Source: Ruegeria sp. R14_0
Lineage (GTDB): Bacteria; Pseudomonadota; Alphaproteobacteria; Rhodobacterales; Rhodobacteraceae
Reading direction: 5' to 3'
Length of the DNA stretch: 64,000 nt
Assembly: GCF_017743975.1 (NCBI RefSeq)
Contig: NZ_JAGHRC010000002.1
Span: 124,001-188,000 of the forward strand
The notes beneath the pieces were generated by a model. It was not told the DNA's origin. It saw nothing but the letters and a program-made list of their open reading frames with translations, and ran no database searches. Shown one piece after another: positions 24,951 to 33,630 of this stretch; position 1 is the first letter of the stretch, and each line of letters begins with the position of its first letter. Both the position numbers and the translations under genes were made by a program.

Positions 24951-26429
24951 TCAGCTTCCGGCCATTGACCCCCAACGCTCGATCAAAGCGCGTTGCAGCT
25001 TGCGCGAGCGATTGTTCCAACTGCGCGCGCCTTGCGGCCGTTCACGGTTTGCGCGCGGGATCGTTGCCCGGTGGTCGACATCAGCAGTAAAAATGGCAAA
25101 GGCCAACTCTGCCCCGCCTGGCGTTGTGATGAACCCGCCCAGACCGGATACGAAATTCAGCGTCCCGGTCTTAGCGTCGACTTTGATCGGGTGGTTCTTG
25201 ACGGGGCGCCCTTGACTGTCCGCTAGGGTGAACTTCTTCAACAGTGGCCTCAAGGCACCCGCCTGTTTTGCAGCGACCAAAGCCGTCACCAAATCACCCG
25301 GTGCCATACGCGAGGCATCGCCGAGGCCCGAATGATCCACCATAGCGATCCCTGTCACGCCATAGGTTTCAGCCGCCCAGCGATTCATCTCGGCCGCGGA
25401 ATCCTGCAGCGTTTGCAACTGTGCCCCGCGCGCGCGCGACGCAGCCATTCCAACCATTTCAGCCGTCAGGTTGGTCGAGTACTTCAACATACCGCGCAGA
25501 ATACTGTCCAATGGATCGCTTTGGTGCACCACCAGCACCGTTCCCTGCGGCGCTTCGCGCGTCACCTGCACCCGACCCAGCACAATTCCATTCGCGCGCG
25601 CCAGGGTCTGGAAAACGTCACCCGCGTAAAGCGCGGGTTTGCGAACCGGCAACCACCGCGCGCCACCATTGCCAAGCGCGCCCTTGGCCACGGTCCAGCG
25701 ATCCTGTCGCGCGCTGGGTTCATAAGTATAAATTGGCAGCTTGCGGGTCTCTACCTGCATCGAGGCCATTTCGACCGAAGGTTGGTACCGCGCACTACGC
25801 GCGTCCATCGTCACATCATAACGGGTGCCATCGCGCTTCCACTCGAAATGCACCCGGTTGAAATTCAATGATATTCCGCTGATCGAAGGGCTGTAGCCCA
25901 GATGATCCGGCTGCCCCGGATCAATACTGAACACATAAGGCAGAGCGCCGTCGTAAACCTTAAACGCACCCTGAACTTCGGTAATCCCGGCCTCACGCAG
26001 GTTCGCCGCCATCGTCGCCAGAGCATCCGTATCCAGCAAAGGGTCGCCGCCACCCACAAGGATCAGATCCCCTTTGATGATCCCGTTTTCGATCGGGCCA
26101 TCTGCCATCAAAACCGTCTCGAACCGATAATCCGCGCCCAGAACATCCAACGCATAAAGCGCCGTCAAAGCCTTTCCGACGCTAGCCGGTGGCAACCCCT
26201 GGTCACCTCCGAATGCCTCAAGCGCCGCACCTGTTGTGGCGTCGGCTACTGCAAATACAACCTCGCCTCGCAGTCCGGCCGCCTGAACCAAACGCTCGGC
26301 CCCCGAGGGCAGGTCGCCGCGCAATTGCGGCCGCAACGACACCAATGGCGCCTCTGCCAAAGCCATGCCAGGGGCCAAAGCCGCGCCCAGCCCTGCTAGA
26401 AATCCACGTCGAGAAAACCGATTAGCCAT
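24951..26429 (-). CDS. dacB: D-alanyl-D-alanine carboxypeptidase/endopeptidase (PBP4, S13 family)
   Basis: A 492-residue periplasmic low-molecular-weight penicillin-binding protein that trims pentapeptides and cleaves crosslinks in peptidoglycan. The N terminus SRRGFLAGLGAALAPGMALA is a Tat-type or Sec-type signal with twin arginines. The catalytic motifs are present in order: SVGK with S83, then YSTN (the SxN motif), and KTGTLNFVSGLGGF. An insertion domain between the first two motifs is usual for PBP4. It has a 66-bp gap before nadD on the same strand. Confidence 0.93.
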   Translation of the reverse strand: MANRFSRRGFLAGLGAALAPGMALAEAPLVSLRPQLRGDLPSGAERLVQAAGLRGEVVFAVADATTGAALEAFGGDQGLPPASVGKALTALYALDVLGADYRFETVLMADGPIENGIIKGDLILVGGGDPLLDTDALATMAANLREAGITEVQGAFKVYDGALPYVFSIDPGQPDHLGYSPSISGISLNFNRVHFEWKRDGTRYDVTMDARSARYQPSVEMASMQVETRKLPIYTYEPSARQDRWTVAKGALGNGGARWLPVRKPALYAGDVFQTLARANGIVLGRVQVTREAPQGTVLVVHQSDPLDSILRGMLKYSTNLTAEMVGMAASRARGAQLQTLQDSAAEMNRWAAETYGVTGIAMVDHSGLGDASRMAPGDLVTALVAAKQAGALRPLLKKFTLADSQGRPVKNHPIKVDAKTGTLNFVSGLGGFITTPGGAELAFAIFTADVDHRATIPRANRERPQGARSWNNRSRKLQRALIERWGSMAGS

Positions 26430-26495
26430 GGGTCAGATAAAATCTCACGGAACAAATGCGCACAACCGTTGATATAGATTATGCGCGCATAGGGG

Positions 26496-27116
26496 CTATT
26501 CCGGCAACACCCTGCCATCCCATTCACCGCGCGCGCGGATCTGGCTCGAACTGACATCGACCATCGGTACGTTCACGAAACACCACGCAGGCGCATCGGC
26601 CCGCCCCAATAGATGCCGCGCCTGTCCATCAATCCTGTACTTGGCATAAAGCCGCGCCGCAGGCGACATGCGCGCCGAAATCCGATCGCCGGGCCGTGCA
26701 ATTACGCCCACTGGTACGCTGTCCATGATCAGCCGCCAGTTCTTCCACTTGTGGAATTGCGCCAGATTGTCCGCGCCCATCAGCCAGACGAACCGCACCC
26801 CGGGATAAAGTCGCCGCAGCGCCATAAGCGTATCCGCCGTGGCCCGCGTTTTGGTCAGCGCTTCGATATCCGTGATCTCGACCCGGGGATGATCGATGAC
26901 TGCCCGCGCTGCCTCGACCCGCTGGGCCAAGGGCGCCGGTCCACGAGACTTTAGCGGATTGCCGGGGGACACCAGCCACCAAACGCGATCCAACCCAAAC
27001 GCCTTCATCGCCTCAACAGTTACATGCACATGGCCCCGATGCGGCGGATCAAAGGACCCACCAAACAGCCCAATCACCTGACCGGGTCGCGCGTATGGAA
27101 TGTTGCATCGCTCCAT
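26496..27116 (-). CDS. nadD: Nicotinate-nucleotide adenylyltransferase
   Basis: This enzyme adenylates nicotinate mononucleotide in NAD synthesis. The 206-residue protein has the nucleotidyltransferase motif [12 protein letters not shown] (HRGH at 26-29). [11 protein letters not shown] and [11 protein letters not shown], the ISSTxIR-type site, are also present. Two starts compete. The ATG at 27116 has GGAGG directly against it but gives the normal N terminus. A TTG at 27152 overlaps the MOSC stop (TTGA) and would add 12 residues. nadE lies 15 kb away in the same window, unlinked. Confidence 0.92.
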   Translation of the reverse strand: MERCNIPYARPGQVIGLFGGSFDPPHRGHVHVTVEAMKAFGLDRVWWLVSPGNPLKSRGPAPLAQRVEAARAVIDHPRVEITDIEALTKTRATADTLMALRRLYPGVRFVWLMGADNLAQFHKWKNWRLIMDSVPVGVIARPGDRISARMSPAARLYAKYRIDGQARHLLGRADAPAWCFVNVPMVDVSSSQIRARGEWDGRVLPE

Positions 27117-27148
27117 CCTCCGCTGATGTTCAGAACTGAAGCGGCTTG

Positions 27149-27616
27149 TCAATCAACTGGTTGCACTGGATCGCCCAGCTTGACCTGCCCGGGCTGCACC
27201 ACTTCAGCACACCAGCCTCCATGCCCACGCACTGCGGAGTAACCGCCCTTGCCCAGAGCCTCTTCCATCCGGCTGCACGGCGCGCAGATCACAGTAAAGC
27301 GCAGAATTGCCTCGCCCACCTGCACCTCGCGCCCCTTGAGCGCCGCCAGATTGATCCCCGAAACCACCAGATTTCGCCGAAGCACCTCAGGCGCAACCGC
27401 CTCGCGCCCCAGGTACGACCCAATCGCCGCCAGATGTTCCTGCTGGATCAAAGTCACCGCCCGCTTGCCCGCGCGGCTGCGGTCGCCAAAAAGGCCACCG
27501 TCGTAGATCATGACCTCCTCGACGTTAACCATCAAATCGCGCCGCGCAGGCCGCAAACCGATCCAGTTGACGCAGCCGGGTTGAGACCAACCGGAGACAA
27601 GATGTTTTAACAACAA
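27149..27616 (-). CDS. MOSC-domain protein (molybdenum-cofactor sulfurase C-terminal-like)
   Basis: A stand-alone MOSC protein of about 155 residues. Family stretches are [44 protein letters not shown] and [24 protein letters not shown], whose conserved cysteine can carry a persulfide. Related small MOSC proteins in molybdenum metabolism detoxify N-hydroxylated compounds or transfer sulfur; the partner here is unknown. The start is unsure: the homologous region begins before the only internal ATG, so a TTG at 27616 behind AAGG is proposed. It overlaps the stop of the membrane gene upstream. Confidence 0.8.
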   Translation of the reverse strand: MLLKHLVSGWSQPGCVNWIGLRPARRDLMVNVEEVMIYDGGLFGDRSRAGKRAVTLIQQEHLAAIGSYLGREAVAPEVLRRNLVVSGINLAALKGREVQVGEAILRFTVICAPCSRMEEALGKGGYSAVRGHGGWCAEVVQPGQVKLGDPVQPVD

Positions 27617-28011
27617 CCAAACCTTAGTTTGCCAAGCATGAAAAATAGACTCATGCACGTCACCACGTCGAAAGCTACCCACTTACCTTCACTTAAAAAA
27701 TACCTGCGGTAAGCAATGTCTTCTGGCCGGGTGTGTGACCTTCGCGGGAGAACTGGAGGATGTATCCGATCCACAGGACGAACAGGTTCATTGTAGATCT
27801 CCGACCGTACGCGTACGGCGTCCCGATGAAACCTCTTCATTCGGTAAATTGAAAAGAAGAGCAAACTTAATCCCACAACGGCGTTTAATAGCGGAATAAA
27901 TTCCATGTCTTCGCTCCTGCCCGCGCCCAAAATCCTACAAGCAGCTATCACTACTGCAGCTACTCCAAGGCTCTGCCACGTTCCATCCTTTTTTCCAACG
28001 ATCCTATCCAT
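27607..28011 (-). CDS. Hypothetical small membrane protein
   Basis: Not recognised. An ATG-initiated frame of 134 codons predicts a hydrophobic stretch near the N terminus (LGVAAVVIAACRILGAG), a second one (LLNAVVGLSLLFFSIY) and a third near the end (VVTCMSLFFMLG). A charged middle with repeated Arg and Pro lies between. Base composition is somewhat lower in GC than its neighbours. GGGGTG-type purine sequence precedes the ATG at 28011. Its 3' end overlaps the proposed start of the MOSC gene. Divergent from ettA by 66 bp. Hydrophobic pattern and length favour a real gene, but no homology supports it. Confidence 0.5.
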   Translation of the reverse strand: MDRIVGKKDGTWQSLGVAAVVIAACRILGAGRSEDMEFIPLLNAVVGLSLLFFSIYRMKRFHRDAVRVRSEIYNEPVRPVDRIHPPVLPRRSHTRPEDIAYRRYFLSEGKWVAFDVVTCMSLFFMLGKLRFGCC

Positions 28012-28077
28012 TGCCCCCACCCCAACCATCCGCTATCACACCGTCCAACTTGATTTCCCCGACCCAGAGGACGCGAC

Positions 28078-29745
28078 ATGGCCGCCTATCAATATGTCTA
28101 CCACATGCAGGGTGTCTCCAAGACCTATCCCGGTGGCAAGAAGTGCTTTGAAAACATTCACCTGAGCTTTCTACCCGGTGTGAAGATCGGTGTTGTCGGC
28201 GTCAACGGCGCGGGTAAATCGACGCTGATGAAGATCATGGCCGGCCTCGACACCGATTTCACCGGTGAGGCCTGGGCCGCCGAGGGCGCGAAGGTCGGCT
28301 ATCTGCCGCAGGAACCACAGCTGGATGAAAGCCTCACCGTCCGCGAAAACGTCATGCTGGGTGTGGCCGCGAAAAAGGCCAAGGTCGACCGGTTCAACGA
28401 GATCGCCATGGAGATCGCCGAGAACTATTCGGACGAGCTGATGGAAGAGATGACCACCTTGCAGGACGCGATCGACGCGGAAAACCTGTGGGACCTCGAC
28501 AGCCAGATCGACGTCTCGATGGAGGCGCTGCGGTGTCCGCCGGACGACGCCAACATTGCCAACCTCTCGGGTGGTGAGAAACGCCGCGTGGCGCTGTGCA
28601 AGCTGCTGCTGGAAGCGCCCGACATGCTGCTGCTCGACGAACCGACCAACCACCTGGATGCCGAGACCATCGCCTGGCTGCAACAGCACCTAATCGACTA
28701 CAAGGGCACCATCCTGATCGTCACCCACGACCGTTACTTCCTGGATGACATCACCGGCTGGATCCTCGAACTCGACCGCGGCCGCGGCATTCCGTACGAA
28801 GGCAACTACTCCGCGTGGCTGGAACAAAAGGCCAAACGGCTGGAGCAGGAAGCGCGCGAGGACAAGTCCAAGCAGAAGACCCTGCAGCGCGAACTGGAAT
28901 GGATGCGTCAGGGCCAGAAAGCCCGTCAGGCCAAGTCCAAGGCCCGGATCAACGCCTATAACGAGCTGGCCGAACAGTCCGAACGCGAAAAGCTGACCCG
29001 CGCCCAGATCGTCATCCCCAACGGCCAACGCCTTGGCGGCAAAGTGATCGAAGTCGAAGGCCTGTCAAAACACATGGGCGACAAGCAACTGATCGAAGGG
29101 CTGGACTTTGCCCTGCCCCCCGGCGGCATTGTCGGCGTCATCGGCCCCAACGGTGCCGGTAAATCGACACTGTTCAAGATGCTGACCGGTCAGGAGCAGC
29201 CTGACAGTGGCACCATCACGCTGGGCGACACGGTCGAGCTGTCCTATGTCGACCAGTCCCGCGACGACCTGAAAGACAACGACACTGTATGGGAGGCGAT
29301 CACCGGCGGCGCCGAGATCATCCAGCTAGGCGACGCGCAGGTCAATTCCCGCGCCTACTGCTCATCCTTCAACTTCAAGGGCGGCGACCAGCAGAAGAAA
29401 GTCTCGCTGCTGTCGGGTGGTGAGCGCAACCGCGTCCACATGGCCCGCCTGCTGAAAGAGGGTGGCAACGTCCTGCTGCTGGACGAACCGACCAACGATC
29501 TTGACGTCGAGACCCTGCGCGCGCTGGAAGACGCGCTGGTCGATTTCGCTGGCTGCGCCGTCGTCATCTCGCACGACCGCTTCTTCCTTGACCGGATTTG
29601 CACGCATATTCTGGCCTTCGAGGGTGATGCGCATGTGGAATGGTTCGAGGGTAACTTCGAGGATTACGAAGAGGACAAAAAGCGCCGTCTGGGACCAGAT
29701 GCACTAGAGCCCAAGCGGTTGAAGCATAAGAAGTTTGCGCGGTGA
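28078..29745 (+). CDS. ettA: Energy-dependent translational throttle protein EttA (ABC-F)
   Basis: A 555-residue cytosolic ABC-F ATPase that binds the ribosomal E site and gates entry into elongation according to ATP/ADP ratio. It has two nucleotide-binding domains without membrane segments. The first has GVNGAGKST, LSGGEKRRVAL and LLLDEPTNHLD, and the second has GPNGAGKST, LSGGERNRVHM and LLLDEPTNDLD. Between them lies the charged linker with EAREDKSKQKTLQRELEW. The arm insertion after the first Walker A region fits EttA. Its stop overlaps the GTG of the following gene by 4 bp. Confidence 0.95.
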   Translation: MAAYQYVYHMQGVSKTYPGGKKCFENIHLSFLPGVKIGVVGVNGAGKSTLMKIMAGLDTDFTGEAWAAEGAKVGYLPQEPQLDESLTVRENVMLGVAAKKAKVDRFNEIAMEIAENYSDELMEEMTTLQDAIDAENLWDLDSQIDVSMEALRCPPDDANIANLSGGEKRRVALCKLLLEAPDMLLLDEPTNHLDAETIAWLQQHLIDYKGTILIVTHDRYFLDDITGWILELDRGRGIPYEGNYSAWLEQKAKRLEQEAREDKSKQKTLQRELEWMRQGQKARQAKSKARINAYNELAEQSEREKLTRAQIVIPNGQRLGGKVIEVEGLSKHMGDKQLIEGLDFALPPGGIVGVIGPNGAGKSTLFKMLTGQEQPDSGTITLGDTVELSYVDQSRDDLKDNDTVWEAITGGAEIIQLGDAQVNSRAYCSSFNFKGGDQQKKVSLLSGGERNRVHMARLLKEGGNVLLLDEPTNDLDVETLRALEDALVDFAGCAVVISHDRFFLDRICTHILAFEGDAHVEWFEGNFEDYEEDKKRRLGPDALEPKRLKHKKFAR

Positions 29746-30488
29746 ACGACGTTTGGCGAACCCGTGCAAAAAAGTGGCGGCGCAGCATCCGCAAGTTGTT
29801 GGCGCCACTCAGGGCACGTGTTCGGCCATATAGCGGGCAGGAAATCTGCATCATAGTTGCAAGCAATGGGCGGTCCGGAAGCACGCTGACCTATGCAGCT
29901 TTCGTAAAGTCAATGGAGGAGGTTGACCCTCTTGCCGGAAAACGGTCGGCCTTCGTTGCGCGGCTGAAGGACGCCACTTTCCAATCTCCGTGCGTTTTCA
30001 AGACACATGATTTCCCGGATGCGCTGTCTTCCTGGCCCGAAAACACCCGTGTCGTCTTTTGCTTCGGATCTACCAAGGAATCAGCATTCTCCGTATATTC
30101 CGCCAAGGAAAAATACGGCGACGCATGGGTCGAGCAGCACTTTTACAATCTGAATGCGACCGGCACCTATGATGAGCTGTTCGAACGGGATGTCCTGCAA
30201 CAGGCGCGGCAGGTAAAGGAATGGGCCACCTTTGAAAGTGTCCCAGTTTTGTGCGTGCACTACGATGCGCTTTGGGAACATAAAGAGACCATTTCTCAGT
30301 TTGCCGGTTGGAAATTCGACCCACCTGAGCGTCGCGACCGTGCACCTAAAAACATCCCGGCCGAACTCAGGGCGGCTGCGGATAGGGTCTATGGTCCAAT
30401 CGACGCAGTAATCGACCAATTGCCCAAGTGCTTTGTTGCTTCGTCCATTTACCGCAGAACCGTGGACGAGTTGCCCATCGACGCTTAA
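29742..30488 (+). CDS. Sulfotransferase-like P-loop protein
   Basis: A 248-residue protein with a PAPS-type phosphate loop, ASNGRSGSTLTYAAF, at about 38-52, and a hydrophobic strand before it (EICIIV). FKTHDFPD near residue 90 and VVFCFGSTKESAFSVYS resemble the second nucleotide-contact region of sulfotransferase-superfamily proteins. The N terminus is strongly basic (RAKKWRRSIRKLL). The acceptor is unknown; carbohydrate or surface glycan modification is common in the family. It starts at GTG overlapping the ettA stop, so its translation depends on ettA, an odd pairing. A 185-bp gap to the cold-shock gene follows. Confidence 0.72.
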   Translation: MNDVWRTRAKKWRRSIRKLLAPLRARVRPYSGQEICIIVASNGRSGSTLTYAAFVKSMEEVDPLAGKRSAFVARLKDATFQSPCVFKTHDFPDALSSWPENTRVVFCFGSTKESAFSVYSAKEKYGDAWVEQHFYNLNATGTYDELFERDVLQQARQVKEWATFESVPVLCVHYDALWEHKETISQFAGWKFDPPERRDRAPKNIPAELRAAADRVYGPIDAVIDQLPKCFVASSIYRRTVDELPIDA

Positions 30489-30673
30489 GCAAGACTCGCA
30501 CCCCTTGGCGTGATCCTCCCTTGTCCTGCGGCCTTCTGGATGCCATATCCAAGGGGCTAACGTTTTTCTATTTCGACCTACTGTCTCCGTCATCGGCGCT
30601 CAGTCACTCGATCCAGACCGACGACGCCAGGCTGCCGCAACTCCGTGGGCAGCACTAAACAGGAGACACGGAT

Positions 30674-30880
30674 ATGCCTGCAGGCACCGTAAAATGGTTC
30701 AACACCACCAAAGGCTACGGCTTTATCGCACCCGAAGATGGCGGCAAAGACATCTTCGTTCACATCTCGGCCGTCGAGCGTTCGGGCCTGACCGGTCTGG
30801 CCGACAACCAGAAAGTCACGTACGAGCTGCGCTCGGGTCGTGACGGCCGCGAAAGCGCCGACGACATCGCGCTGGCCTAA
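30674..30880 (+). CDS. Cold-shock protein (CspA family)
   Basis: A 68-residue single cold-shock domain, the normal length. RNP1 is KGYGFI (about 13-18) and RNP2 is DIFVHI (about 27-32). TVKWFNTTKGYGFIAPEDGG is the family signature. Such proteins bind single-stranded RNA and DNA and act as RNA chaperones. AGGAGA lies 9 nt before the ATG. The preceding 185 bp probably contain the promoter and a 5' leader, but no defined thermosensor was recognised. A strong terminator follows. Confidence 0.95.
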   Translation: MPAGTVKWFNTTKGYGFIAPEDGGKDIFVHISAVERSGLTGLADNQKVTYELRSGRDGRESADDIALA

Positions 30881-30887
30881 GGCTATG

Positions 30888-30915
30888 AAAGGGCAGAGGT
30901 TAGCTCTGCCCTTTT
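30888..30915 (+). terminator. Intrinsic terminator of the cold-shock gene
   Basis: AAAGGGCAGAG and CTCTGCCCTTT form an 11-bp stem around a 5-nt loop, ending in TTTT, 7 bp after the stop codon. The A-run on the left side means it could also work in reverse. Confidence 0.9.
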
Positions 30916-31058
30916 CACACCACGCGGGACAAAACTGCAACAGAAGTGTGTCTCTGCGATTACATCACATTTCGTTTACTCTTCACCAATGATTGACCAG
31001 ATCGGCTATCATTCCGACACTGGTTTACGATTTTTCTGTTGTCCTGAAGAGAGCCGAT

Positions 31059-31619
31059 ATGTTCACACGTCGCACATTCCTTGCATCTTCCGCGGCCGCG
31101 GGCCTGACGCCCAGCCTTGCGTCGGCCAAGAAGAAAGCCGTTGAATACGACCCCACGCCTCAGTTCGTTCGGGTCAAAAAACAATTCCAGCCGGGCCAGT
31201 TGCTGGTCGCGCCACGGTCGTACTATCTTTATTTCATCACCGAACCACGCAAAGCGATCCGCTATGGCTGCGGCGTCGGCAGGGCGGGGCTGGAATTCAC
31301 CGGTACAGCGACCATCGACGTCAAGAAAGAATGGCCGACATGGCGCCCCACCGACGAAATGATCGAGCGCGAGCCGGTTACCTATGCCAAGTTCAAGGAC
31401 AATGACTATGTCCAACCCGGCGGCGGGGACAATCCACTCGGAGCTCGCGCACTGTACCTGTTCCAGAACGGGGTCGACACGTATTTCCGCATCCACGGCA
31501 CCACGCAACCGCAGACCATCGGTCGGGCGGCCTCGAACGGCTGCATCCGGATGCTGAACTCGCATGTGATCGATCTGTACGCGCGCGTCCCGATCGGCAC
31601 CGTCGTCACAGTTGTCTGA
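31059..31619 (+). CDS. L,D-transpeptidase (YkuD/ErfK family)
   Basis: A 186-residue envelope enzyme that makes 3-3 crosslinks or attaches proteins to peptidoglycan. The signal TRRTFLASSAAAGLTPSLASA carries twin arginines, so Tat export is likely. The YkuD active site is complete: H146 in FRIHGTTQ, and C162 within SNGCIRM. Periplasm-facing residues KAIRYGCGVG precede it. The ATG at 31059 opens the signal and has GAAGAGAG upstream; the longer frame is rejected. It is convergent with the SRAP gene by 5 bp. Confidence 0.92.
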   Translation: MFTRRTFLASSAAAGLTPSLASAKKKAVEYDPTPQFVRVKKQFQPGQLLVAPRSYYLYFITEPRKAIRYGCGVGRAGLEFTGTATIDVKKEWPTWRPTDEMIEREPVTYAKFKDNDYVQPGGGDNPLGARALYLFQNGVDTYFRIHGTTQPQTIGRAASNGCIRMLNSHVIDLYARVPIGTVVTVV

Positions 31620-31624
31620 GGCGT

Positions 31625-32239
31625 TTACGGCCCGGACCAGTCGACATCTGTCGCCTCTTCGATCTGCAATAGCCCGTCCGGCCACGGGTGGGCCAAGGCC
31701 TTGGCCTCGTCTTCCGTGCCGTTAAGCCAGGTCTGAACGTCTATAGGGTTCAGCAGCACGCCCATACGATGGTGTATCGGCTCAAGATCTTTATTGGGCG
31801 GACAGGTCACTGCGGCAAACTGGTCCACGCGCAAGCCGCCGGGCGCTTGCCATGTGTCGGTGATGACCGCGAAAAACAGTGGCGCGCCATCGGCTGAGGC
31901 AATGCGCCATGCGGTTTTGCGGCGCTTTTCACCGGTCCATTCATACCACCCGTCCACCGGGACCACGGCCCGCCCCACGCCTTCGAAGGCGGTCTTGTCA
32001 AACACCGTCTCGGATCGGGCATTGATGATGGTCTCCATCACCGGACGACCGCGCGCATTGACTCGTCCAACCGGGATCATCCCCCATCGCATCGGTTTCA
32101 GGCCATCCGGCGTCACTACGATCACTTCCTGCCCCGGCTGGATATTCCTGCGTGGCGTTTGTTCGGCGACCTCGTCAGGCACATTCAGCGCCTGGGCGAT
32201 TTCAGACAGCGGACGTGTCAGGAAAAAGCGCCCCGGCAT
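31625..32239 (-). CDS. SRAP-domain (HMCES/YedK-like) protein lacking the catalytic Cys2
   Basis: The 204-residue protein is a clear SRAP family member, with PRRNIQPGQ, INARSETVF (N73), DGWYEWTG (E100) and IHHRMGV (H156/H157). The family protects abasic sites in single-stranded DNA by linking them to the N-terminal amine and thiol of Cys2. Here the N terminus is MPGRF, with proline in place of cysteine. A stop codon sits one codon upstream in the same frame, so no longer start can restore it. The other active-site residues are kept. The gene starts 3 bp after the arylesterase gene stops, so they are co-transcribed. It may use a different chemistry or only bind DNA. Confidence 0.9.
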   Translation of the reverse strand: MPGRFFLTRPLSEIAQALNVPDEVAEQTPRRNIQPGQEVIVVTPDGLKPMRWGMIPVGRVNARGRPVMETIINARSETVFDKTAFEGVGRAVVPVDGWYEWTGEKRRKTAWRIASADGAPLFFAVITDTWQAPGGLRVDQFAAVTCPPNKDLEPIHHRMGVLLNPIDVQTWLNGTEDEAKALAHPWPDGLLQIEEATDVDWSGP

Positions 32240-32242
32240 GGG

Positions 32243-32884
32243 TCAGTCCTGCCCGGCTGACAGATTGACCAGTTCGAGCACAGACGGCCCAAGCGCTTCG
32301 ACGATCCGGGCCACGCCTTTTTTGTTGGGGTGAATCCCGTCAGGCTGCATGTACTGCCGAACTGCGTTCGGATCACCATTTGGTTGCAGCCCCTCAAAGA
32401 AGCTCTCCGCAAACAGTAACTGATACTCGCCCGCCAGATCCGGGTACATCGCATCAAAGGCCTGTTTGTAGTCAGGCCCGTAATTCCCCGGAGCCTGCAT
32501 ACCAACCAGCAGCACGTCCACGTCCGCCTCACGCGCGGAATTGACAATAGTCTCAAGATTGGCACGCGACACCGCAGGGTCAATCCCGCGCAGCAGGTCA
32601 TTGCCACCCAAGGCCACGATCATTCCATCCACCTCGGGCGTCAGGGTCCAATCCACGCGTGCCGCACCGCCAGCGGTGGTATCCCCGGACACACCAGCAT
32701 TGATCAACCGCACGTCCGCACCTTGGTCCTTTAGCCACCGATCCAACTGAGGGACAAACCCATCCTGCTCTGGCAGTCCATATCCTTGCGTCAACGAGTC
32801 CCCCAGCGCCGCGATCACCACCGGCTCGGCTGTGGCGGCAAAGCCGCAACACGCAAACAGCACCGACATCAAGACCTTGCGCAT
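32243..32884 (-). CDS. tesA: Arylesterase / lysophospholipase of the SGNH family (TesA-like)
   Basis: A 213-residue periplasmic SGNH hydrolase. The signal peptide VLMSVLFACCGFAATA is cut near residue 19. The nucleophile block is ALGDSLTQGYG with S30, then GVSGDTTAGG (Gly block), LGGNDLLRG (Asn block) and DGIHPNKKGV, which supplies Asp and His. It acts on short esters or lysophospholipids. The ATG at 32884 is chosen over an upstream frame because it begins the signal sequence. It is divergent from a LolD/FtsX-type exporter by 50 bp, the same pairing as E. coli tesA-ybbA-ybbP. Confidence 0.92.
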   Translation of the reverse strand: MRKVLMSVLFACCGFAATAEPVVIAALGDSLTQGYGLPEQDGFVPQLDRWLKDQGADVRLINAGVSGDTTAGGAARVDWTLTPEVDGMIVALGGNDLLRGIDPAVSRANLETIVNSAREADVDVLLVGMQAPGNYGPDYKQAFDAMYPDLAGEYQLLFAESFFEGLQPNGDPNAVRQYMQPDGIHPNKKGVARIVEALGPSVLELVNLSAGQD

Positions 32885-32934
32885 TTTTTCAACCGCTCCA
32901 TATCCCAATTGACCGCCCCCTTTTGGAAAGACCT

Positions 32935-33630
32935 ATGACGACACCTGTTCTTTCGCTTAAAAATGCCGCTTTGTCGCTGGATGGCAATGCCGGACGGGTC
33001 GATATCCTGCACGAGGTTAACCTGACCGTCCAAAAAGGCGAAACGCTGGGGTTGGTTGGGCCGTCCGGGTCAGGGAAATCCTCACTTCTGATGCTAATGG
33101 GCGGCTTGGAACAAGCGACGGGCGGAACGATAACAGCGCTCGGCCAGAACCTGACCGATATGGATGAGGACGCTTTGGCCCGTTTTCGACGCAATGCAAT
33201 GGGCGTTGTATTTCAGAACTTCCACCTGATCCCGACCATGACCGCGCTGGAAAACGTGGCGACACCTTTGGAGTTGGCAGGTCAGAAAGATTCGTTTCAA
33301 CGGGCTGAGGCCGAGTTGGACGCGGTCGGGCTGTCCCATCGGCGTGACCACTACCCGGCGCAATTGTCAGGCGGTGAACAACAGCGCGTAGCACTTGCAA
33401 GGGCGGCGGCTCCGCGTCCGCAGATATTGCTTGCGGATGAACCCACCGGAAACCTTGATGAAACGAATGGCGCGGCCATTGTGGACTTGTTGTTTGGACT
33501 GCGGGACCGACACGGGGCGACTTTGGTGCTGGTGACCCACAGCCATAGCCTGGCGCGCAGATGCGACAGGGTTGTTCGTTTGCGTGACGGGCGTATCTCG
33601 GAAGACACTCAGCAAGAGGCGGCGGAATGA
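32935..33630 (+). CDS. ABC transporter ATP-binding protein (YbbA/LolD-like)
   Basis: A 231-residue ATPase of the MacB/LolD exporter class. Walker A GPSGSGKSS is at 42-50, FQNFHLIPTMTALENV is the Q-loop region, LSGGEQQRVALARA the signature and ILLADEPTGNLD Walker B. The last is typical of this class. GGAAAG stands 5 nt before the ATG at 32935. It overlaps the permease start by 4 bp. By comparison with the E. coli ybbAP locus beside tesA, it should drive export or lipid release; the substrate is unknown. Confidence 0.93.
   Translation: MTTPVLSLKNAALSLDGNAGRVDILHEVNLTVQKGETLGLVGPSGSGKSSLLMLMGGLEQATGGTITALGQNLTDMDEDALARFRRNAMGVVFQNFHLIPTMTALENVATPLELAGQKDSFQRAEAELDAVGLSHRRDHYPAQLSGGEQQRVALARAAAPRPQILLADEPTGNLDETNGAAIVDLLFGLRDRHGATLVLVTHSHSLARRCDRVVRLRDGRISEDTQQEAAE

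Noticed and set aside
30501-30556. CCCCTTGG/CCAAGGGG inverted repeat before the cold-shock gene
   Set aside because: The 40-nt separation and lack of conservation data make it too weak to call a cold-shock leader element.
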